Positions 11,783 through 20,200 of a DNA stretch of 64,000 bases are shown one piece after another. This stretch comes from Ensifer adhaerens (GTDB taxonomy: Bacteria; Pseudomonadota; Alphaproteobacteria; Rhizobiales; Rhizobiaceae): assembly GCF_002007205.1 (NCBI RefSeq), contig NZ_LAZS01000012.1, positions 186,001-250,000 of the forward strand. Direction: 5' to 3'. Within the stretch, counting starts at the first letter, position 1. Each line of letters opens with the position of its first letter. Both the position numbers and the translations under genes were made by a program. The notes below the pieces were generated by a model, which saw nothing but the letters and a program-made list of their open reading frames with translations, was not told where the DNA came from and did no database searches.

Positions 11783-12214
11783 TCAAGAACAACCGAGGCC
11801 GCTATGAACCCCTATATGCACCATTTTCATCTCGCCAAATAATACCGGGGATTTCAAAAAATACGTCACCAAGGCAAGATCATCTTTATCCGTCGCTTCC
11901 CTTGGCCATTTTTCTTCTAGGTATTCGATTATCTCTTCAATCGAAGCATCCCACTGTGCTTCCGCGTCATTGACGGACCATCGAGGCGTACGATTTTCGG
12001 GATTGATGTAAACGTCCGCGCCGGGCGCAAGGAACTTAATGCGCCCATCCTCCAGGAGCCTTTTTAGAATAACAAAGAACGCTCGTCGTTGCTGGTTGAA
12101 GTTGAGGCCAGGATAAGCATCGACAATTGAATTGAATAAAGCATTGATCCAGCCAAACTCTGCGCCAGGTACGACGTTATCAATTAGCTCTAAAAATTCA
12201 CCGGCATCGCTCAT
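11783..12214 (-). CDS. DUF596-like protein, putative immunity protein
   Basis: The 143-aa protein is soluble and acidic. The segment RRAFFVILKRLLEDGRIKF, then a Trp-containing stretch and ASIEEIIEYLEEKWP, recalls the DUF596 family (HI1736-like), often found in toxin-immunity neighbourhoods. It lies 10 bases downstream of the 66-aa gene and in the same minus-strand string behind a toxin tip, so I infer an immunity role. AT-rich composition sets it apart from the GC-rich flanking genes. Confidence 0.5.
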   Translation of the reverse strand: MSDAGEFLELIDNVVPGAEFGWINALFNSIVDAYPGLNFNQQRRAFFVILKRLLEDGRIKFLAPGADVYINPENRTPRWSVNDAEAQWDASIEEIIEYLEEKWPREATDKDDLALVTYFLKSPVLFGEMKMVHIGVHSGLGCS

Positions 12215-12224
12215 GGATCAAACT

Positions 12225-12425
12225 TCATTCGGTCGCGTCTATAATTTCTCCCAAATCAACCATGATACGATTCATTTCATCAAGGCTCGCACCAATTCTT
12301 GTTTCGAACTCAAAAATATCTATCCCATTGCAAATCTCATTTAGTGCAGCATGCAGTATATAGAGTTCCTTTAAACGTGCCCATACTAATATACCGTCTT
12401 CATCGACTATTGACGTACGCTTCAT
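12225..12425 (-). CDS. Small acidic protein, putative immunity protein for the 12.43-12.67 kb toxin tip
   Basis: This 66-aa protein is not recognised by family. It is predicted to be mainly helical (MKRTSIVDEDGILVWARLK, then LHAALNEICNGIDIFEFE) and acidic overall. It starts four bases after the stop of the toxin-tip reading frame, the standard position for a contact-dependent-inhibition immunity gene. Function is inferred from position, size and composition only. Confidence 0.45.
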   Translation of the reverse strand: MKRTSIVDEDGILVWARLKELYILHAALNEICNGIDIFEFETRIGASLDEMNRIMVDLGEIIDATE

Positions 12426-12429
12426 TTTT

Positions 12430-12779
12430 TTACCTCAGGTTATCGAAGTAGGCTCTGCCGTTCTTTGGTTGAAACACCGTACCGGCATCTGCCGCTCGGG
12501 GATTGTGAACAACTACGGCTTGGTACTGGTCGTTCCAATAGGCGGTCCTACCTCCGCCGAGGGATTTGACCGCCGCCGGATTCGCCATCGTGTCGTTGAT
12601 AAATTCTGCAAACTGAGCTCTTGTTCGAAAGCCCATTCCTGCAAACTCGCCTTGTTTAAGGACATGTTTTTCTCAAGGTTGATGTCCTTGCCCGCCTTGA
12701 GGGTAATGTCGCCGGCCGTCTCGCCGCCGGATAGGTTCGGCAGCCCAAGCGCGTCGCCACCCGGCGGCGATCTGGGCAC
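12430..12779 (-). pseudogene. Orphan toxin module: short fhaB fragment joined to a C-terminal toxin tip
   Basis: The upstream part (about 12670-12779) encodes DALGLPNLSGG and ITLKAGKDINLE, an fhaB-derived segment nearly identical to one inside remnant 1. The reading frame then shifts into a tip of about 78 residues (12430-12665) starting near KHVLKQGEFAG. It continues through RTRAQFAEFIN and GGGRTAYWNDQYQAVVVHNP to an end in NGRAYFDNLR. This H...GE...GRxAYW...P...G..YF pattern is seen at the C-termini of many polymorphic toxins; I cannot name the catalytic family. A stop separates the two parts in frame, so this is a displaced tip with no secretion leader. Confidence 0.6.
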
Positions 12780-12819
12780 CTGTGGCCGTACACGTCAATG
12801 AAATGTCATTGCCGCTCGA

Positions 12820-13431
12820 CTACATCTGAATGACACAGCGATGATCTTTCAAATGGCCCGCTTGAATCAAAAACTCCTTTGCCGCGTGAAAATCCGCGCT
12901 ACCGCGCAAGCCAATAACACCAAACCCCATATCGTCATGCGGATAAAATGCTAAGCCGAGTCTCTCAAGAACCAAAAAGCAGTGTCCGTACACACCGTCG
13001 ACTCGCATCTTAGCGACGAGAACGTTTTCCAGGCTGGAAAGGTCGAAGGCATCAGCAAAGAAGACCTCGAAATTTGACCATTCTGCTTTCAGCTGCGCTT
13101 CGTATTCCTTCGAGCTGTAGTCGCATCCGAACCGCGCATGATAGTTTATCTCTCTGATCAGTCCGGTCTGGACAAGAGTTCTTAAGAGCCGCAAGTCGCC
13201 TTTTTCCATGAAATTGGGCGCCTCTATTTCTTTGGCGTCAACGCTCATTGAAGAAACTAAAGCAATATCGTCCAGCGATCTCCCAAAATAGTCCAGAAAG
13301 AATCTGGCCGCCGCCTCCGCCAAACCTTTTCTGTATTTTCCGCTCTTCTCGAAATATCCAACGAACCAGCGCGAAGAACCATAGCCCTGCAGATTGATAG
13401 TATTCGCAACAAGTTTACTTATGTCCGCCAT
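12820..13431 (-). CDS. Unrecognised 203-aa protein, putative immunity protein for the adjacent toxin tip
   Basis: I do not recognise this 203-aa family. It has no signal peptide or membrane segment. The sequence is rich in aromatic and acidic residues (GYGSSRWFVGYFEKSG, AEWSNFEVFFADAFDL, AFYPHDDMGFGVIGLRG). It begins eight bases after the stop of the 13.44-15.01 kb toxin fragment on the same strand, the expected place for a cognate immunity gene. It is clearly AT-richer than the fhaB-derived DNA next to it, which points to import together with the toxin tip. Confidence 0.5.
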   Translation of the reverse strand: MADISKLVANTINLQGYGSSRWFVGYFEKSGKYRKGLAEAAARFFLDYFGRSLDDIALVSSMSVDAKEIEAPNFMEKGDLRLLRTLVQTGLIREINYHARFGCDYSSKEYEAQLKAEWSNFEVFFADAFDLSSLENVLVAKMRVDGVYGHCFLVLERLGLAFYPHDDMGFGVIGLRGSADFHAAKEFLIQAGHLKDHRCVIQM

Positions 13432-13439
13432 GAATTCTC

Positions 13440-15012
13440 CTAAAATTTCAAAATTGTTCCGTCACTCCCGACGGTAATTTTATCCGTCTTCTTGGGAACC
13501 TTGCCTGGTCTAGAGCCAACCTTCCACTCACCGTTCTTGTCAGTGTGAGTAGTGTGGCTCTCCTCCCAGATCTCGCCAGTTTTCGTATTTTTGTACTTCG
13601 TCTTCTCGATCTTGGTAAAATCTTCCGGATGCGTCTCCGGAGTTCTCACTTTATCCCCAACCTGCGAGGTACTTGCCTTCTTATTTCGTTTTGGCTCTTC
13701 CGCTCCGGCTTTGTCATTGTAAACGACCTGCGCTCCGCTCGTCGTCAGTTGCTTGGCGATAGCGCCCAGCATGGGCTCCGACATTGGGCCGCCGAGGACC
13801 GTACCGGACAGCAGTTCAAGGCCGCCATCCTCTGTGGTGGACAGGATTAACGTGACCTTTTGACCGTCAGGCAGGGTGACGAGAACGTTGCGGTTTCGCT
13901 CCGACTGTTGCCCGGTCATATGGAGTGTCGTGCCGTCTTTGAGCTTAGCGGTTTCGTCAACCTTGCCGCCAGCCGGGGTCGCCGACGCCAGCAGGAACAG
14001 CCCGGCAATGCCTGCGGTCATGGCGGCCGTGGCAGCGGAGGCTTGAGAAACGGCAAGACCAGTCTCCGTTGTGAACAACTGAATGCAGGTCATCGCTCCT
14101 TGCGGCGAGATGGTGAACGTCCGTCCGCCTGCGGATATGACACAACTTGCCGGGCTCGCGTGCGCGGGCGTGATGAGCCAGTCGAATACATCAAACCGTG
14201 TTTCACCGCGTTGTTGGCCGCATTCACCCAACTGCGCCAGCACCTTCGGATCATTGCGGTAGGCCGACAGCTCCGCTGCTGCCCGATGATCGTCTGGCGT
14301 CAACTTACCATCGGACGCCATGTGATTCAGGGCGTCACCGATGGCTTGAGAGACGGTTTGCCCAGCCTCGACGGCAGCCTTCAGACTATTGGTCGACAGA
14401 TACACCTCGACATCGACATGCTTGTCCTTGGTGATCTGGTAGGCCTGGTCGGGATCGCGGTTGATTTCGTCGAGCGGCAACGTCGATGTGCCATCCTGTT
14501 CGAGGGCTGCCTGCTTCTCCTCGTTGCGGACCTCGATTTGGCCCGGACCGACCGTTGCGTTGACCTCCTGCCGGGTGTCGTCGAGCTTGTAGTTGCCTTC
14601 GAGCGTCGAGTTGCCGATCGGGTTGGCGGATGTGCCCTTGCCGCCGGTCAGATCGATGCCGAGATTGGCGTTGAAGCCTTCATATTGCTTGGCGCCATCG
14701 AAGTTCTCATGCGTCAGCGTGTCGGTAGAGAGCTTGAGGTCGCCACTTTCCGAAATGATCTTGCCGGCACCGAGATGGGTGTTGCCGCCAACGGTCACGT
14801 CCATCTTGCCGTCGGAGACGAGGCCCGATTGTTCCGAGATCCAGTTGGTCGAACCAGAGCCCTTGCCGCCGCCGACCTGGACACCGGATACCGATGGCGA
14901 CGAGCCGAGTGCGCCGCCAAACCGAAAGCCGCCGGAGGCGGAGCTGTTCTGGTCTTGGGCGCGGGGACAATGCGAGTTCGCCGCCGGTGACACGGGTGTT
15001 GACCGCCGTCGC
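13440..15012 (-). pseudogene. Orphan fhaB/cdiA C-terminal module with an unrecognised toxin tip
   Basis: This roughly 520-codon fragment closely follows the C-terminal third of the big FhaB: STNWISEQSGLVSDGKMDV, THENFDGAKQYEGFNANLG and ITKDKHVDVEVYLSTNSLK are almost identical. At its 5' end VNTRVTGGELAL fuses two FhaB segments about 30 codons apart and a frameshift follows, so the gene is broken and lacks a leader. After the shared VVYNDK segment the sequence diverges into a Lys-rich tip of about 90 residues (VGDKVRTPETHPEDFTKIEK, YKNTKTGEIWEESHTTHTD, GSRPGKVPKKTDKITVGSDG). I cannot assign this tip to a known nuclease. It is followed by the 203-aa putative immunity gene. Confidence 0.75.
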
Positions 15013-15089
15013 AGTGTCATACTACGCGTTCAGATGTTTGATTTAGGTTTGTTTGACGGCATCCAAAAAGAAGGTGCCAAAGCTCTCAG

Positions 15090-15509
15090 CTACGATTGGA
15101 CCCCGCTGACCGTCAATCGACAATTGAACAATCGGCTCTCCTGAGCTTCGTCAATGGTCCGCTTGTCGATTGCAATGTAACTCCCGTCCCCGCTATCAGC
15201 GATAATTATTAGCTTTGGGTCGAGCTTTATGTTCTTCCGCTCCGACAAAGTAAGCCATATTCCATTGGGAATGGACGATGTTTCGAAATTATCGTCAATT
15301 AGGCCAAAAATCTCCAGCCCGTTGACGTCACCGCATCCTAACTCGCCTAAAAACTTTCGATAGGAAGGAGGAAAGGACAAGCCTAGCGCGTGCTCAGCCT
15401 TGTCAACTAATGTCTCGGGCTTGCTCCCCTCAAAATCACAGGGCAGACTGCGCAGCAAGTTGAGGGCATGCTCAATGTCTTCCGATACGCACAGATTGAC
15501 CCCTTTCAT
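15090..15509 (-). CDS. SMI1/KNR4 (SUKH) family immunity protein
   Basis: The 139-aa protein carries the SUKH core: KAEHALGLSFPPSYRKFLGE followed by GCGDVNGLEIFGL and later IIIADSGDGSYIAID. SUKH proteins are a large superfamily of immunity proteins against diverse secreted nucleases and deaminases. Its ATG overlaps the stop of the upstream 142-codon frame (ATGA), so the two are cotranslated behind the broken toxin at 15.85-16.73 kb. Which toxin it neutralises is not evident. Confidence 0.75.
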   Translation of the reverse strand: MKGVNLCVSEDIEHALNLLRSLPCDFEGSKPETLVDKAEHALGLSFPPSYRKFLGELGCGDVNGLEIFGLIDDNFETSSIPNGIWLTLSERKNIKLDPKLIIIADSGDGSYIAIDKRTIDEAQESRLFNCRLTVSGVQS

Positions 15510-15883
15510 TTTGTATACGACTGCGAAATAAGCTCCATAGTATTCACATCAAATATTGACGTAAAGCCATCCCAATGCTGAGCAAAAATACCGCCTTCTT
15601 CGAGCCATATTGCCGTAACGGCGCTCGTGTTGGGCTCTTGCATGTTTTCCTGATTCTTTACGACGATACGCGTATTCTTTATTGCATCGACGTCAATTCC
15701 AAAGATACGCTCATCGCGAGCTCGAATTATAACGTTCATTAGGCCGAGTTGGGTCAGTCTATCTTCCGACGCCCCCAGATAAAGCTCGACAAGCCCAGAA
15801 GCCAGCTGAACAGAGGCCCGACAATCTGCCAGATTAACTTGCCTCGCAATTTCATCGCAGCGGCGTAACATCAGCCCATCCAT
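15506..15883 (-). CDS. Unrecognised protein, putative immunity protein
   Basis: This protein of about 125 aa has no family I can name. The ATG at 15883 (MDGLMLRRCDE) overlaps the 3' end of the broken toxin frame by some 30 bases; the frame stays open further upstream to 15934. It contains AVTAIWLEEGGIFAQHWDG, a beta-hairpin-like stretch typical of small immunity proteins. Position directly behind a toxin tip and ATGA coupling to the SUKH gene support an immunity role. The true start is uncertain. Confidence 0.45.
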   Translation of the reverse strand: MDGLMLRRCDEIARQVNLADCRASVQLASGLVELYLGASEDRLTQLGLMNVIIRARDERIFGIDVDAIKNTRIVVKNQENMQEPNTSAVTAIWLEEGGIFAQHWDGFTSIFDVNTMELISQSYTK

Positions 15884-16730
15884 CATTAATCCTATCCAGG
15901 AGCTGAAACTGCGTTCCACCACCAGGGCGGCCAAAGTTCTCGTTGACCTTGCCTGTCCGAATTCGGGTTCCAGCTGGTGGTGTAATCGAAGTAATACCAG
16001 TCGGCACCTCTGGCAAAGCGAATTTGTCGGCGATCTGACGCGGATCCAGTCCTTCTATATCAGATTTCTTCATGATCCACTGCCCGGCAGGAGTTTGGTC
16101 CTGAGACGACACGAACAAAGGTCTGCCGGCCATCCGCCACGTACTCAACCACTTGGGTGGCAGGAGTGTAAGAATAGCCGTTTGGGAACGTGGCGTTAAC
16201 CTCATCGGCAGTGCGGCGAGTTCCTTTCGAGATGATGTCGTCAAGGCCATTGGAGAGCTGTGTACCTGCAGCCACCTCTTCGAGCGTATTAACGACCTGC
16301 TTCGTCGCTGCTCCCCCGCCAACGGCAAGAGTACCACCGCCCAAAGCCTCGCCAGCCAACATTTCACCAACGGCGATGGCCGCCTCGTTGCGGCAGACCA
16401 GGTTGGCCATGCAAGCGGCAACCGCAGGCGAGAGTTCGGCAATCGGTCCTGCCGCAAGCGCGAGAGCTGTTGTGATCCGCGCCCGCTCGACCGCACTACC
16501 AACGTCCTTGGCATGCATTTCTGCGTAGACGTTCAAGGAATTGATCAGTGCGATGCGGTCATCGAGGCTGAGGATGGCGCTTGCGAGCGTAATTGCTGCC
16601 TTAGTGCCATTGGCATTACCGCCACCGATGCCGTTGATACCGGTCATTCCCGTCTGGAACAGCGCCTTCGCCAAGTTGCCTCAGCACTTTCGATGGTTTG
16701 CGTTCGCTGTGCTGCCCGGCAATCCTTATT
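15852..16730 (-). pseudogene. Broken cdiA-type toxin module (remnant with two frameshifts)
   Basis: The conceptual product runs in three frames. A piece near 16.68-16.73 kb reads AAQRTQTIESAEAT; a second frame (to about 16.1 kb) reads LAKALFQTGMTGINGIGG, LAAGPIAELSPAVAACMAN and TATQ-like repeats; and a third frame ends in GLDPRQIADKFALPEVPTG, PAGTRIRTGKVNE and GGGTQFQLLDRINDG. The last part resembles C-terminal tips of polymorphic toxins with a QIxxKFALP...PAGTxIxxG...GGGxQF.LL pattern. The shift near 16.09 kb joins RQTFVRVVS to DQTPAGQWIMKKSDIEG. The pre-tip region is unlike the tail of the big FhaB, so this came from a different exoprotein. Sequencing error could explain one frameshift but not both plus the missing 5' part. 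Confidence 0.6.
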
Positions 16731-16778
16731 GCTGGCCCAAGATCCAATCTGCCCACAAGGACGCTCTGGGTGTCGACG

Positions 16779-17030
16779 CTAAATAAGATCCTCACCGTAT
16801 TCGAGGAATGCATCGTATTTCTCCAAATCAACGGCAACCCCAAATCGTTCAAATATCTTCTTATTTTTCGCTTTATCTATTTTGTAAACGCCATATAGCA
16901 GTGGATCCTTGGCCGGTCGACCAAGAATTTCCCGGAAAAATTCAAGATCATCATGCAGAATATCAAACCGGTTCACTAAATTCTCGCCATGCTTTTCATA
17001 TAGAGCAATCATTCGTGGCATGAACTGCAT
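16779..17030 (-). CDS. Probable immunity protein for the colicin E3-like tip of FhaB
   Basis: This 83-aa acidic protein begins two bases after the fhaB stop, with coupling likely from the AAGG just before the ATG. Visible features are FDILHDDLEFFREILGRPAK, DPLLYGVYKIDK and an acidic end KYDAFLEYGEDL. It does not obviously match the classical cloacin/colicin E3 immunity sequence but is similar in size and charge, as needed to mask a basic ribonuclease tip. The role is inferred from position and partner. A start a few codons downstream (MPRMIALYEK) is possible. Confidence 0.65.
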   Translation of the reverse strand: MQFMPRMIALYEKHGENLVNRFDILHDDLEFFREILGRPAKDPLLYGVYKIDKAKNKKIFERFGVAVDLEKYDAFLEYGEDLI

Positions 17031-17032
17031 CC

Positions 17033-17272
17033 TTATTTGGGAGTGGTCCGGCCCGGCTTGGGCGGTTTAGTCTGCTTGCCCGTCTTTGGGTCATACTCGC
17101 CTAGATGCTTCTTTCCATTTTTGTTGTATTTTTCTAATGCACCATGCTGGTAGTCCCATTCATAGATGTTCCCGTCTTTATCCTTCCAACGCTTCCTGTC
17201 GGTAGGCGACTTCACCTGAATCAGGCCGGGAATACCAGTAATCTGTTCCGGTTTGGATGGGGCGGGAAAATA
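17033..17272 (-). other. Colicin E3-type 16S rRNA ribonuclease domain of FhaB
   Basis: The last 79 residues follow the C-terminal ribonuclease of colicin E3 from start to end: YFPAPSKPEQITGIPGL, RKRWKDKDGNIYEWDYQHG, GKKHLGEYDPKTGKQTKPP and PGRTTPK. The E3 catalytic residues Asp510, His513, Glu517 and Arg545 have counterparts Asp4804, His4807, Glu4811 and Arg4839 with identical spacings of 3, 4 and 28. Colicin E3 cuts 16S rRNA in the decoding site and stops translation. By homology this tip should do the same in a contacted target cell. Confidence 0.9.
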
Positions 17273-20200
17273 CTTTTGGTCGGAATCCTTGCCTCCCTGT
17301 TTCTCGTTGTACGCAATCTGTACACCGCCGGCCGAAAGCTGGCTGGCCATGTCGCCTAGCATCGATGCGGGCATAGGGGCGTCCGCAATTGTCCCGGACA
17401 TCAACTCGTAGGAACCGGTTTCCGTGGTGACAAGGACCAGCGCCACATTCTGACCGCCGGGCAAGGTCACAACGACGTTGCGCATGCGTTCGTCCTGCTG
17501 GCCGGTCATGCGGATTGTGGTGCCGTCGGCAAGCGTCTGCGTACGGTTGATGGCCGCGCCCGCGGTCGTCGGATCGAGCAGGTAGAAGATCGCACCGGCA
17601 ATCGTTGGGGCGGCGGCCCGCTTGGCGATCGTCGTGGCGGCCGAAACCATATTGTCGAACGTCGCAAGGCAGGTCAACGCCCCCTCTGGCGTCATGGGGA
17701 TCGGTCCGTCCGCAGTAGGAATCAAGCATGTGATCGCCGCATGGGCTGGCGTGATCAGCCAATCGAACAAACGGAATTCGGTTTCGCTTCTCTGCTGACC
17801 ACAACTTGCCAGCGCCGCCCGCACTTTGGGATCGTCCTGATAGGCAAGCAGCTTTTTGCCACCCTCGGAATCGGCAAGCGACATCTTTCCGTCATCTACC
17901 ATCCGATCGAAGGCCTTGCCCACCGCCTCGGTGAGCGTTTGGCCAGCTTCCATGGCAGCCTTCAGGCTGTTGGTCGACAGATACACCTCAACGTCGACAT
18001 GCTTGTCCTTGGTGATCTGGTAGGCCTGATCGGGATCGCGGTTGAGCTCGTCGAGCGGCAGGGTCGAGGTGCCGTCCGTTTCGAGGGCCGCCTGCCTTTC
18101 CTCGTTGCGAACCTCGATCTCTCCCGGGCCGACGGTCGCGTTGACCTCCTGTCGGGTGTCGTCGAGCTTGTAATTGCCTTCGAGCGTCGAGTTGCCGACC
18201 GGATTGGCCGACGTGCCTTCACCACCCGTCAGATCGATGCCGAGATTGGCGTTGAAGCCTTCGTATTGCTTGGCGCCGTCGAAGTTTTCATGGGTGAGCG
18301 TATCGGTGGAGAGCTTGAGGTCGCCGCTTTCCGAGACGATCTTGCCGGCGCCGAGGTGGGTGTTGCCGCCAACGGTGACGTCCATCTTGCCGTCGGAGAC
18401 CAGGCCCGACTGCTCCGAGATCCAGTTGGTCGAACCAGAGCCCTTGCCGCCGCCGATTTGGACACCCGATACCGATGGCGACGAGCCGAGGGCACCGCCG
18501 AGGCTGAAGCCGCCGGAGGCGGAGCTGTTCTTGCTCTTGCCGGTGTCAGGTGTGGAGACGATTGCGAGATCGCCGCCGACATCGGCCTTCACCGTGTCGC
18601 CGGAAGCCACGGCGCCCTTCAGCGTCGTGTCGTTGCCGGACTTGAGCGTGACATCGCCGCTGCCGGTGACATGTGTGTTGACCGCCGTCGTGCCGTCGGA
18701 TTTCGACTTGCCGGTCGACGCTCCGACATTGCCGGTCAGGCCAATGCCGGGCACTCCATTGAGACCGATGCCGCCGCCGATGCCGATGCCGGCATTGGCC
18801 GACTTGCTGCTCGACGAGGAGTTGTTCGACGCTTCGGCGTTTTCGAGCTTGATGTCCTTGCCGGCGGAAAGCGCGATGTCGCCGGCCTTGTCGTTGTCAC
18901 TCACAACGGGCAGGCCGTCGGCGTCGTAACCGGCGGCGATCTGGGTGCCACGGCCGGTCAGATCGCCAGACACCGCGTCGATCGTAACCGACTGGCCGGC
19001 GCGGATATCGGTGGTGACCGGAACGGAGGCTTCGTTTGCGAACTTGTCCTTGGAATAGTTGAAGCCGACCGTCAGCGATCCCGAGACGACATTGCCCTTG
19101 ACGATGTTTTCCAGCGCGTCATAGGCCTTCAGCGAGGCAAAGGCGGCATTGAAAGCCGAATAGCCGTCGGAGATGTTGCCGATTTTGTTGGCGGCGTTGC
19201 CGACGCTTTCGGCGGCACTGACAAGCCCCGTCGAGACCGACAGGGTCACGCCGGCGAAGAGTTGCTCATGCACTTCCTCATAATTGGAGCCGTCCTGGGC
19301 GGACAGTAGGTTGACGTCGCGCTGGGCGGTGATTGCCACATCGCGTTCGGCCTCGACCTTGGCTGCCTGCAGGTTGGCGTCGCGGCCGGCGCTGATGGTG
19401 ATGTCGCGGCCCGCAGAAAGGTGCGAGCTCGAATTGGTCTCGGCGCTCCGGCGGACTTCGTCCTTCTTCGAGCCATAGCCGATACCGATCGAGGCACCGC
19501 CATTGCCGGAGGAATAGGCGATGCCGAAGCCGGAACGCTTTTCCTTTTCCTCGGATGAGGAGCTTTCAGCACCCGGCGTGATGGTGACGTCGCGGGCGGC
19601 CTCCAGCCGGATGTCGCGCTCGGCCTCGATGGCCGAGCCGATGACGGCCACGTCGCCTTCGCGCGCCTTGACGGTGACGTCCTCGCCGGCGGTGATCGAA
19701 GAGCCGACATTTTCGGTCGAGGTTTTCCGGCTGTCCTTCTGCTCCTTGCCCCAGAGCGAGATGAAGCCATCGCCCGAACCGGCAAAGAGGCCGGACTTCT
19801 TCTTCTGTTCGGCGTCGGCGTGTTTTTCCTCCGCGCCGAGGATCGCGACATTGTCGCCCTCGATCGTCACGGACTGACCGGCATCGATGTTCGAGCCGGC
19901 GATTGCGACATCGTCGCCGGCGTTCAGCGTGACATTGCCGGATGCGCCGAGCTCAGAGGCGACTGTCGTTTCGTGCTGGCGGTCTTCCGAGGCGCTGGTC
20001 TTCGAGAGAAAACCCTTGCGCTCCGACTGCGCGTGTTTTTCGTAAGTGTCCTTGCCTGACGTGACGACCAGATCGCCTCCGGCCGATACGGAGAGATCCG
20101 CCTTTTGGTCTTTGGTGCCGGCTTCGAGCGCCGAAGCAGAGACCAGCGTGTCGCCGCCGGAGCGGGTGGACACCCCTCCTCCGCCGGAAACCGACGAACC

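Noticed and set aside
13860-14990. 376-codon plus-strand frame opposite the orphan toxin fragment
   Set aside because: It is antisense to fhaB-derived coding sequence whose protein is clearly homologous to FhaB; no motif in the plus frame.
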